The notes under the pieces are model-generated. The model was not told the origin of the DNA. It saw only the letters and a list, made by a program, of their open reading frames with translations, and made no database searches. The position numbers and the translations under genes were made by a program. A DNA stretch of 64,000 nucleotides from Chloroflexota bacterium (GTDB lineage: Bacteria > Chloroflexota > Chloroflexia > Chloroheliales > Chloroheliaceae), in contig JAQBPB010000058.1 in NCBI GenBank assembly GCA_028287745.1, forward strand, positions 1 through 64,000. The letters are read 5' to 3'. Positions 44,329-51,171 of the stretch are shown in pieces. Every line of letters begins with the position of its first letter. Positions within the stretch are counted from its first letter, which is position 1.

Positions 44329-45798
44329 ATGACCGTCGTAACTCCCATTAAAACAGAATACGAAGCGGTTATCGGCCTGGAAACACACATCCAACTTCAA
44401 ACCAATAGCAAAATGTTTTGCGGGTGTCGGGCCGATATTGCCAACAGTGCCCCTAACACCCAGGTTTGTCCGGTCTGCCTGGGTATGCCAGGCGTGCTGC
44501 CGGTAATCAATCGCAAAGCCATCGAATACATTGTAAAACTTGGCCTGGCTTTGCACTGCGAAATTCCCGAATTCAGCAAATTCGACCGCAAGAACTACTT
44601 TTACCCGGACCTGGTCAAAGGCTACCAGGTCAGCCAGTTTGATTTACCTATCTGTGTGAACGGCTGGTTGGAAATCGAAGTCGAAGGCAAGACCAAACGC
44701 ATTGGTATTACCCGGATCCACCAGGAAGAAGACACCGGTAAACTGACCCACGTCACCGGCCCGGACGGCCAGGAATATACCCTGGTGGACTACAACCGGA
44801 GCGGCGTCCCGCTGGTAGAATGTGTCAGCGAGCCGGATATTTCCACCCCGGCTGAAGCCGCCGCTTACCTGACCAAAATCCGCCAGATTGTCCGCTGGTT
44901 GGGCATCGGGACCGGCAACATGAACGAAGGCGCCATGCGCTGTGACGCGAACGTTTCGGTCATGCCCAGGGGTTCCAAAGAATTCGGTACCAAGATTGAA
45001 GTTAAAAACATGAACTCGATCCAATCGGTCCATGACGCGGTGGCCTATGAAATTATCCGCCAGCCGCAGGAAATAGCAGCCGGTCACGTCCTCAAGCAGC
45101 AGACTCGCGGTTGGGACGAAGCGAAACAGATTACTGTCTTCCAACGCCTGAAAGAAGGCAGTAGCGATTACCGTTACTTCCCGGAACCGGACCTGCCGCC
45201 GCTTCAACTGACCGCCGAATTCCGGGAAAGCATCAAAGCCAGCCTTCCGGAATTGCCCGACGAACGGCGCGCCCGCTTTATCAACACTTTTGGGCTTTCC
45301 AGCTATGATGCGGAAGTCCTGACAAGTTCCCGGACTACCGCCGAATGGTTTGAAGCGGCCCTTGGAACCAATCCGACACCCACCAGGGCGAAATCCGTCA
45401 CCAACTGGATTTTGAACGAACTCTTTGCCCGCCTGAAAGAAAGCGGCGGCGAGTTATCCGAAGTCAAGATTCAGCCCGGCCAGCTGAACGGCTTAATCGA
45501 GCTGGTCGAAAAAGGCACTATTACGCCCAAAACCGCTAAAGAAGTCTTTGAGGAAATGTTCAACAGCGGCCAGGACGCAGCCAGCATCGTCAAGGAGAAG
45601 GGCCTGGGGGCCATCTCCGACGAAAGCGCCATTAGCGCAATTGTAGAAAAGGTTATTTCGGAAAACCCGAAAGCCGTAACAGACTTCAAAGCTGGCAAAG
45701 AAGCCAGTCTTAACTTCTTAATCGGTGGCGTAATGAAGCAGACCCAGGGTAAAGCCAGTAAAGACGTGGTTACCCGCCTGTTACGCCAAAGACTGTAG
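44329..45798 (+). CDS. gatB: Asp-tRNA(Asn)/Glu-tRNA(Gln) amidotransferase subunit B
   Basis: A 489-residue GatB. Motifs are VIGLETHIQLQTNSKMFC, the zinc-binding CGC...VCPVCLGMPG, FDRKNYFYPDLVKGYQ, and RCDANVSVMP. The C-terminal YqeY-like helical domain (from about 330) holds LVEKGTITPKTAKEVFEEM and ends VTRLLRQRL. It hands the amide from GatA to Glu- or Asp-charged tRNA, so this organism makes Gln-tRNA or Asn-tRNA by transamidation. GatA and GatC are not adjacent. It has its own promoter and terminator. Confidence 0.95.
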   Translation: MTVVTPIKTEYEAVIGLETHIQLQTNSKMFCGCRADIANSAPNTQVCPVCLGMPGVLPVINRKAIEYIVKLGLALHCEIPEFSKFDRKNYFYPDLVKGYQVSQFDLPICVNGWLEIEVEGKTKRIGITRIHQEEDTGKLTHVTGPDGQEYTLVDYNRSGVPLVECVSEPDISTPAEAAAYLTKIRQIVRWLGIGTGNMNEGAMRCDANVSVMPRGSKEFGTKIEVKNMNSIQSVHDAVAYEIIRQPQEIAAGHVLKQQTRGWDEAKQITVFQRLKEGSSDYRYFPEPDLPPLQLTAEFRESIKASLPELPDERRARFINTFGLSSYDAEVLTSSRTTAEWFEAALGTNPTPTRAKSVTNWILNELFARLKESGGELSEVKIQPGQLNGLIELVEKGTITPKTAKEVFEEMFNSGQDAASIVKEKGLGAISDESAISAIVEKVISENPKAVTDFKAGKEASLNFLIGGVMKQTQGKASKDVVTRLLRQRL

Positions 45799-45808
45799 CA
45801 CTACTGGA

Positions 45809-45852
45809 CTAAATAATAAACGGAAGTTTTAAAACTTCCGTTTATTATTTAG
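45809..45852. terminator. 44-bp perfect palindrome, bidirectional terminator of gatB
   Basis: Arms of 22 bases meet without spacer (45809-45830 and 45831-45852). The outer halves are AT-rich (AAATAATAAA/TTTATTATTT) and the inner part contains CGGAAG/CTTCCG. It fits a transcription terminator after gatB; the A/T-rich base gives it function in both directions. Confidence 0.7.
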
Positions 45853-45865
45853 CTCAGGTTTCTAA

Positions 45866-45944
45866 AAGACTTTCGCCAGGCTCTACCGGCCTGGTGGTGG
45901 ATTACACTTTAACCCGGGTTATCAGGTTCACTCGCGAAAGTCTT
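45866..45944. other. Structured region upstream of the glutamate dehydrogenase gene
   Basis: An 11-base inverted repeat (AAGACTTTCGC 45866-45876 and GCGAAAGTCTT 45934-45944) encloses a CCAGG..CCTGG hairpin (45877-45895) and a 12-base palindrome TAACCCGGGTTA (45910-45921). As RNA it would fold as a three-way junction of about 79 bases; as DNA it may hold operators. No promoter stands between it and the gatB terminator, so a leader RNA is uncertain. Confidence 0.4.
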
Positions 45945-45997
45945 AAACCTAAATAGAAATATCTATCTATAACTATATCTAAAGGAAGGCAGCGATA

Positions 45998-47260
45998 ATG
46001 ACGACGGAGTCTCATGAGACTAATAATCTTTTCCAGATGGCACAAAATCAATTTAATACGGCGGCCGACTTTCTAGGGTTGGACCAGGGTTTGCGCAAGG
46101 TGCTTTCGAGCTGCAAACGCGAACTAACCGTTAATTTCCCAGTCCTTATGGACGACGGTACGATTGACGTGTTCACCGGCTACCGTTTTCAGCATAATGT
46201 GGCTCGCGGCCCGGCTAAAGGCGGTATCCGTTATCATCCCGAGGTTAACCCGGACGAATTAAGGGCCCTGGCTATGTGGATGACCTGGAAATGCGCCACG
46301 GTCGATATTCCCTACGGTGGTGCGAAGGGCGGGGTTATGGTTGACCCTAAAAAATTAAGCAAACACGAGTTGGAAAACCTGACGCGCCGTTATGCTACTG
46401 AAATAGCCCTTATGATTGGGCCGGATACCGATATTCCAGCCCCGGACGTTAACACTGACGCCCAGACTATGGCCTGGATAATGGATACCTATTCCATGCA
46501 TAAGGGTTACACCGTAACGGCGGTGGTTACCGGCAAACCCATCAATATCGGTGGTGCGGAAGGCCGCAACGAAGCGACTGCCCGGGGCTGTCAGTATGTC
46601 ATCCGGGAAGCTTGCCGGGAAAAAGGCATGAGCCTGGACGGTGCTAAAGTTGTGGTCCAGGGTTTTGGTAACGCCGGGTCAATCGTGGCCCGCCTGTTAG
46701 CCGAAGATGGCGCTATAATTGTAGCGGTAAGTGACTCCACCGGGGGAATTTATAACCCGAAGGGCCTGGATGTTCGCAAAGTCGTAGCTTTTAAGCAAGA
46801 ACACAGCACTGTCGTGGGTTACCCCAATGCCGAACAGCTGACCAACCATGAAATACTGGAGCTGGAATGCGATATTTTAGTACCGGCCGCCTTCGAGAAC
46901 CAGCTTAACGAAGAAAATGCTGGCAAGGTAAAGACTAAAATTGTCGCTGAAGCGGCTAACGGCCCGACCAACCTGGCCGCCGACCAGATTTTCCAGGACA
47001 ATGGGATTTTTGTTTTACCCGACATCCTGGCTAACGCCGGTGGGGTTACGGTAAGCTATTTCGAATGGGTCCAGGACTTGCAGTCGTTCTTCTGGAATGA
47101 AGCCGAAACCAACAAAAGGCTGCACCAGATTATGGTCAAAGCTTTTGCGCAAGTGTATAAAATTTCCCAGGAGCGCAAAATCGATATGCGGAGTGCTGCC
47201 TATATCCTGGCGGTGGGCCGGGTTGCGGAAGCCGCCCTCACCCGTGGTATTTACCCATAG
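45998..47260 (+). CDS. gdhA: Glu/Leu/Phe/Val-family dehydrogenase (glutamate dehydrogenase)
   Basis: A 420-residue hexameric-type GDH. Substrate-domain motifs are GPAKGGIRYHP and PYGGAKGGVMVDPKKLS with the catalytic Lys, GPDTDIPAPDVNTDA, and PINIGGAEGRNEATARG; the NAD(P)-binding fold has VVVQGFGNAGSIVARLL near 218-234. It converts glutamate and 2-oxoglutarate with ammonia. ATG 45998 has AAAGGAAGG upstream. The promoter is not clear; the structured region just upstream may regulate it. GDH is a known target of the PknG-GarA signalling pair in actinobacteria. Confidence 0.93.
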   Translation: MTTESHETNNLFQMAQNQFNTAADFLGLDQGLRKVLSSCKRELTVNFPVLMDDGTIDVFTGYRFQHNVARGPAKGGIRYHPEVNPDELRALAMWMTWKCATVDIPYGGAKGGVMVDPKKLSKHELENLTRRYATEIALMIGPDTDIPAPDVNTDAQTMAWIMDTYSMHKGYTVTAVVTGKPINIGGAEGRNEATARGCQYVIREACREKGMSLDGAKVVVQGFGNAGSIVARLLAEDGAIIVAVSDSTGGIYNPKGLDVRKVVAFKQEHSTVVGYPNAEQLTNHEILELECDILVPAAFENQLNEENAGKVKTKIVAEAANGPTNLAADQIFQDNGIFVLPDILANAGGVTVSYFEWVQDLQSFFWNEAETNKRLHQIMVKAFAQVYKISQERKIDMRSAAYILAVGRVAEAALTRGIYP

Positions 47261-47295
47261 GATTAAACGCCTGACTCGGATATCCGGTCGTGTGT

Positions 47296-47320
47296 CCACC
47301 TGCAAAGGTGGGCATTTTAA
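47296..47320 (+). terminator. Terminator candidate after gdhA
   Basis: CCACCT (47296-47301) and AGGTGG (47306-47311) pair around GCAA, followed by GCATTTTAATTT. The stem is short and the T-run imperfect. Confidence 0.5.
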
Positions 47321-47458
47321 TTTGTTTCAACCGTCCTGGGCCGGATACGGCCTTAAAGGTGGAACAGGAACACGTGCTGGCCGGGTTTGCTAAGCTGGCT
47401 CGTGCCAGAGCAGGAGTGCCCCGTGGGATAATCGACTGCGCTGGGCTGCCCGGGGAAC

Positions 47459-47487
47459 TTGAAAATAAGGGTTAGCTATGGTATACT
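47459..47487 (+). promoter_or_regulatory. Promoter of the rpmI-rplT operon
   Basis: TTGAAA, 17-base spacer, TATACT with TGG before it (extended -10). Starts near 47494, leaving a leader of about 120 bases. Confidence 0.8.
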
Positions 47488-47506
47488 ACTCAAGCTTTTG
47501 TAAAAG

Positions 47507-47541
47507 AAGCGCCGGAAGCTTTTAGGTTCGGCGTTTTATTT
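47507..47541 (+). promoter_or_regulatory. Leader hairpin with T-run, possible attenuator of rpmI-rplT
   Basis: The stem AAGCGCCG/CGGCGTTT (47507-47514 with 47529-47536) is followed by TTTATTTTG. Placed just after the transcription start it could terminate early. L20 binds its own mRNA leader in Firmicutes and Escherichia, so autoregulation is plausible, but the specific structure is not verified. Confidence 0.45.
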
Positions 47542-47612
47542 TGTGGGAGCGGATCAATTTACACTCTAACTACCTGGTCTGACCAGGATATTCTAAGGAA
47601 ATGAGTACTTCG

Positions 47613-47819
47613 ATGCCCAAAATGAAAACCCATAAGGGCGCCCAGAAGCGGTTTAAGATTACCGCTACCGGGAAGGTTATGCGGATGAAGGGGCAAAAAA
47701 GCCACTTGCGCCGCCGTAAACCGAGCCGGGCGAAACATCAGTATGACAAGTCATTACCGATGTCTCCCTCCCTGGCTTCCCACGTTAAGGATTTATTACC
47801 TTTCGGTCTGCCCAAGTAA
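47613..47819 (+). CDS. rpmI: 50S ribosomal protein L35
   Basis: A 68-residue basic protein, [15 protein letters not shown] then the [16 protein letters not shown] region and a C-terminal LPFGLPK. L35 binds 23S rRNA in the large subunit. A longer start at ATG 47601 exists, but ATG 47613 gives the conserved MPKMKTHK N-terminus; the AAGGA site lies 13 bases upstream, which is a little far. First gene of the rpmI-rplT pair. Confidence 0.95.
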   Translation: MPKMKTHKGAQKRFKITATGKVMRMKGQKSHLRRRKPSRAKHQYDKSLPMSPSLASHVKDLLPFGLPK

Positions 47820-47972
47820 GGAATAGACCGGGCCTGTCAAGCGGTTATAGACCGCCCGCAAGCCAATACCGGAATTTAACATTTGTCCCACCGGCTGCGC
47901 CCGTGCCGGAGCTTGAAAACAAGCGTTGGGACCGAAATTTGCTGAAGAGCAAGAGAAGAAAGGTTTCTCAAA

Positions 47973-48362
47973 ATGCCTAGAGCAACAAACGGCGCAGCGA
48001 GCCAGCAACGTCATAAAAAGACGTTAAAAGCAGTAAAAGGTTATCGCGGCGCCCGTCATCGACTTTACCGTATGGCTATCCAGCACGAAATGCGTTCAGG
48101 AATGTTCGCTTTCCGTGACCGCAAAGCTCGCAAACGCGACTTCCGGGCCCTCTGGATTGCCCGTATCAATGCCGCCTGCCGTGAGCTGGGTCTGTCCTAC
48201 AACCGGCTAATCGAAGGATTAACCAAAGCCGGGGTTACCGTAGACCGCAAGATCCTGGCCGACCTGGCTGTGAACGACAGCGAAGCTTTCAAAAGCTTTG
48301 TAGATCTGGCCCGCCAGCACCAGACCGCCCCGGTTGCTGCTGCCGCCGCATCGGAAGCGTAA
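47973..48362 (+). CDS. rplT: 50S ribosomal protein L20
   Basis: A 129-residue protein with the L20 pattern: MPRATNGAASQQRHKKTLKAVKGY, then FRDRKARKRDFRALWIARINAACRELG and YNRLIEGLTKAG. The last 15 residues are an Ala-rich tail that exceeds the usual 118-120. It organises early 50S assembly and can repress its own operon. Gap from rpmI is 153 bases, on the same transcript. A terminator with two hairpins follows it. Confidence 0.96.
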   Translation: MPRATNGAASQQRHKKTLKAVKGYRGARHRLYRMAIQHEMRSGMFAFRDRKARKRDFRALWIARINAACRELGLSYNRLIEGLTKAGVTVDRKILADLAVNDSEAFKSFVDLARQHQTAPVAAAAASEA

Positions 48363-48371
48363 TTACACAGG

Positions 48372-48435
48372 GAGCCGTGTCCGGCTCGACTGATGAGATA
48401 TATCCAGGCCGGGGTTTCCCGGCCTGTTTGATTTT
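48372..48435 (+). terminator. Two hairpins after rplT, terminator
   Basis: First GAGCCG TGTC CGGCTC (48372-48387), then CAGGCCGGG gttt CCCGGCCTG (48405-48426) followed by TTTGATTTT. The second is a typical rho-independent terminator. Confidence 0.8.
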
Positions 48436-48455
48436 AGAGCAAGAAGTTAAAAGCT

Positions 48456-49478
48456 ATGCCATTTAAAGGAAATTACAATAAGTCAGGTGGATCTCAAAAG
48501 CAGCGCCAGAGCAGCGACCTGCGGCCTGGCAATACCCATTTCCACCCAAACTCGTACAGTAATGCCAAGCCGAAGCCCCAGGCCCCTAAAGCGCCGGTCC
48601 AGGTCGAAGAAAAACAATTTGGTCTGATTACCAGCCCTGATAACGATAAAGCCCGTTTCATCCGCAACCTGCTGGGTAAGAAAGACCGTTACGCTGCCCG
48701 GCACTTTGTCGCTGAAGGCGTGCGCCTGGTCGGGGAAGCGCTCAGAGCCCCCAGGCCCCCCATGTATACCCTGTACGACCCGGACGCCCTGGTAAAGACC
48801 GAGGACGGCCAGCGCCTGTTGATGCGGCTGATTGAGCTGCACGAAGACAAAAAAGGCGTCTTTCCGGCGACTGCCCGCATAATGGAAGGTCTGAGCGATA
48901 CGGTTTCGCCCCAGGGCGTTACTGCGGCGGTCCCCTTTCTCCAGTGGAAACCGGAAGATTTAGCCGCCTCCAAACTGCACCTTATCCTGGACGAAGTGCA
49001 AGACCCCGGTAACCTGGGCACTATCTTGCGCTCGGCCTGGGCGGCCGGTGACACTTCGATCTATTTGACCGAAGGCAGCGTGGACTTTTATTCACCTAAA
49101 GTGGTCCGGGCCGGTATGGGCGCCCACTTCAAGGTTCCGGCCGCGTTAGGTCAGGTCTGGCCCCAGATAGCCGAAAACCTGGCTACCGCCGGGGTTGAGC
49201 AGATCCTGCTGGCCGATAGCGGTGAAGAGGATATCCCGGTATCCAAAGGCAAAACCCTACCCGAAGTAAGCTATTACGAGGTCGATTGGAGTAAGCCCAC
49301 AGCGGTAATTATCGGGAACGAAGCGCATGGCGCCAGGGCGGAAGCCCGCCGGTCAGCCACCCATGTGTTACGGATTCCGATGCCCGGTGGAGCCGAGTCG
49401 CTCAACGCTTCGGTAGCGGCCAGCCTGGTTATTTTTGAGGCCCTGCGCCAGCGCACCCAGTCGGGTGCGGAGAAATAA
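48456..49478 (+). CDS. SpoU/TrmH-family RNA 2'-O-methyltransferase
   Basis: A 340-residue protein. A polar N-terminal extension of about 55 residues precedes the L30e-like substrate-binding part (RFIRNLLGKKDRYAARHFVAEGVRLV). The SPOUT catalytic domain has the three family motifs: DEVQDPGNLGTILRSA with the Asn/Arg, the knot strand AVIIGNEAHGA and IPMPGGAESLNASVAASLVIFEAL. It 2'-O-methylates a ribose in rRNA or tRNA using SAM; target not identified. The ribosomal genes before it suit an rRNA target. A terminator and a tandem repeat follow. Confidence 0.88.
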   Translation: MPFKGNYNKSGGSQKQRQSSDLRPGNTHFHPNSYSNAKPKPQAPKAPVQVEEKQFGLITSPDNDKARFIRNLLGKKDRYAARHFVAEGVRLVGEALRAPRPPMYTLYDPDALVKTEDGQRLLMRLIELHEDKKGVFPATARIMEGLSDTVSPQGVTAAVPFLQWKPEDLAASKLHLILDEVQDPGNLGTILRSAWAAGDTSIYLTEGSVDFYSPKVVRAGMGAHFKVPAALGQVWPQIAENLATAGVEQILLADSGEEDIPVSKGKTLPEVSYYEVDWSKPTAVIIGNEAHGARAEARRSATHVLRIPMPGGAESLNASVAASLVIFEALRQRTQSGAEK

Positions 49479-49509
49479 CCGTCTAACCGTTTTAGCCCAC
49501 TTAAACCTA

Positions 49510-49537
49510 AAAGGAAGGCCCTGGAGCCTTCCTTTTT
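49510..49537 (+). terminator. Terminator after the SpoU-family methyltransferase gene
   Basis: AAAGGAAGGC (49510-49519) and GCCTTCCTTT (49526-49535) are exact reverse complements, followed by TT. Confidence 0.75.
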
Positions 49538-49582
49538 CTATTCCCGCTATTTCTATTCCTGCTATTTCTACTTCCGCTATTC
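49538..49582. repeat. Three 15-bp tandem repeats
   Basis: CTATTCCCGCTATTT, CTATTCCTGCTATTT and CTACTTCCGCTATTC lie head to tail in the gap between the SpoU and SDR genes. No coding or regulatory role is seen. Confidence 0.7.
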
Positions 49583-49629
49583 AACTCGGTGAGTAGATGG
49601 GAAGCCCATTCTACCAGTACCCGAGAAGC

Positions 49630-50424
49630 TTACCGAAAAGACGCCGACATGCCGCCATCGACAATCATCGAATGGCCGGTCACATACGAAGCGGCATCGG
49701 AGCACAACCAGATAGCCGCCTCGGCGGCTTCTTCGGGCCGCCCGATCCTTCCCTGGGGAATCCGCTCGTTGTACATGCTCTCAATATCCGAGGGCTGCTT
49801 CTGAGTTTTCTCGGCGGTAGTGGTCAAGATACCCTGGAGCATTGGCGTATCAAAAGCCCCGGCCGCCAGGGCATTTACCCGGATGTTCTGGGTGGCGTAC
49901 TCTATCGCGGCGGACTTGGTAAGGGCTAAAATACCGCTTTTCGACATAGCGTAGAGCGAGCCGCCCGGCACCCCGCCCAACCCGTTCAGGGACGAGGTAT
50001 TCACAATGGCCCCACCGGGAGAAGCCTGTTTTAGCATCAGCTGAATCTCATATTTCATGCACAGCCAGACGCTTTTTAAATTTAGATCAACCTCACTATC
50101 AAAGGCTTCCTCGGTAATATCGGCCGTAAGAGTAGCGCCGCCAAATATAGCGGCATTATTGAAAGCACAGTCCAACCGGCCAAACTGTCCTTCAATCCGG
50201 CTTACCAACTCTTTAACTTCGGCTCCCCGGGAAACATCGGTCCGGATGAAGACAGCCTCGCCACCGGCTTTTTCAATCTGCCGGGCCACTTCCTCACCCG
50301 TTGCTTGTGTCCGGGCAGCAATAATCACTTTTGCGCCTTCCCGGGCGAATGCCAGGGCAGCGGCCTGCCCGATGCCTTTAGAGCCGCCGGTTACCAGCGC
50401 CACTTTACCATCTAACCTTCCCAT
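49630..50424 (-). CDS. Short-chain dehydrogenase/reductase (SDR)
   Basis: A classical SDR of about 264 residues with GKVALVTGGSKGIGQAAAL (cofactor site), NNAAIFGG, and the catalytic Tyr/Lys in SLYAMSKSG near 156-160. The C-terminal GGMSASFR end is usual for FabG-like enzymes. It reduces or oxidises a carbonyl or hydroxyl with NAD(P); substrate unknown. ATG 50424 is chosen over the frame start at 50472 because AAAGGA lies nine bases upstream and the domain begins there. A weak promoter is at 50487-50516. Confidence 0.88.
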   Translation of the reverse strand: MGRLDGKVALVTGGSKGIGQAAALAFAREGAKVIIAARTQATGEEVARQIEKAGGEAVFIRTDVSRGAEVKELVSRIEGQFGRLDCAFNNAAIFGGATLTADITEEAFDSEVDLNLKSVWLCMKYEIQLMLKQASPGGAIVNTSSLNGLGGVPGGSLYAMSKSGILALTKSAAIEYATQNIRVNALAAGAFDTPMLQGILTTTAEKTQKQPSDIESMYNERIPQGRIGRPEEAAEAAIWLCSDAASYVTGHSMIVDGGMSASFR

Positions 50425-50486
50425 AAATAGAATCCTTTCTCCATAATTACCATCTGTAGCAGCAGAAATCATTTTAAGTTAACAGA

Positions 50487-50516
50487 ACCATAGCAGAATT
50501 TCAGGCGGTTGCACAA
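50487..50516 (-). promoter_or_regulatory. Promoter candidate of the SDR gene
   Basis: Minus-strand TTGTGC, 18-base spacer, TATGGT with an extended TGC before it. The match is moderate. Confidence 0.4.
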
Positions 50517-50615
50517 TCTGGCGGCTTGCTGAAGCAAAATTATTAAGTATTTCCAGATCAAACTTAATAATATTAATTCAATGTTTGATTTTCGTTACTA
50601 ATTTTGAAAAAACTC

Positions 50616-50643
50616 TTGACAGGATTAAATTTGTGTGGATAAT
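50616..50643 (+). promoter_or_regulatory. Promoter of the DUF2089-DUF4097 cassette
   Basis: TTGACA, 16-base spacer, GATAAT (11 of 12 consensus bases). Start near 50650; leader of about 90 bases before ATG 50741. Confidence 0.7.
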
Positions 50644-50740
50644 AAGAGTTGTAAGTAATAATATTAAACCAGTAGTTGAAAATCTTTAGAAATTTACTCT
50701 GGACGCTAAAAGAAGTTGAGCTACGTTGAAAGAGGACTTA

Positions 50741-51169
50741 ATGGCAACTATTAAACACAATGTAAGCGGGCTTTGTCCGATTTGCAATGAGCAAATGTAT
50801 ATCGCCCGGCTACATTGCGAAAACTGCGATTCAGCCCTGGAAGGCCGGTTTAACCTGGGCCCGTTCCAGCGGCTGTCACCCGATCAGCTTCAATTTCTGG
50901 AAGTCTTTATTCGCTGCCGGGGACAAAACAAAGCTGTACAGGAAACGCTCAATATTTCCTACCCGACCGTGGTTAAAAAATTAGATGAATTAATTATGGC
51001 AATGGGTTATGAACCGGAACCGGTAGCCGACCGGAAGCGGGAAATCCTGGAAATGTTAAGCCAGAATAAAATAAGTGCCGCCCAGGCCCAGCAGTTGTTA
51101 GCCGCCCAGCTTAAACCTGCTGACGGCACGGAAACCCGCCCGGCCGGTAGTGTTCAGGGGAGAGAATAA
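50741..51169 (+). CDS. DUF2089-family zinc-ribbon and HTH protein
   Basis: A 142-residue protein. An N-terminal ribbon CPICNEQ...CENC (residues 12-34) precedes a helix-turn-helix-like region (RLSPDQLQFLEVFIRCRG then NISYPTVVKKLDELI). The last 35 residues are a helical module RKREILEMLSQNKISAAQAQQLL that resembles SHOCT-like tails. DUF2089 proteins are thought to be DNA-binding. ATG 50741 has AGAGGA six bases upstream; the in-frame TTG at 50726 is not used. It is two bases from the DUF4097 gene, so it is the likely regulator of that operon. Confidence 0.85.
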   Translation: MATIKHNVSGLCPICNEQMYIARLHCENCDSALEGRFNLGPFQRLSPDQLQFLEVFIRCRGQNKAVQETLNISYPTVVKKLDELIMAMGYEPEPVADRKREILEMLSQNKISAAQAQQLLAAQLKPADGTETRPAGSVQGRE

Positions 51170-51171
51170 TC

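Larger units (their letters stand above)
47261..47612. other. Region between gdhA and rpmI
   Basis: It contains the gdhA terminator, the rpmI promoter (47459-47487) and a leader hairpin. A 61-codon frame at 47290-47475 crosses the terminator and has no family match I can name, so I do not call a gene. No infC is present, although infC normally precedes rpmI. Confidence 0.5.

Noticed and set aside
45922..45936. tRNA T-loop-like GGTTCACTC upstream of gdhA.
   Set aside because: Position 58 would be C instead of the required A, and no other tRNA arms are present.
47290..47475. 61-codon open frame between gdhA and rpmI.
   Set aside because: It crosses the gdhA terminator hairpin, has no ribosome site and matches no family I know; at best a gene remnant.
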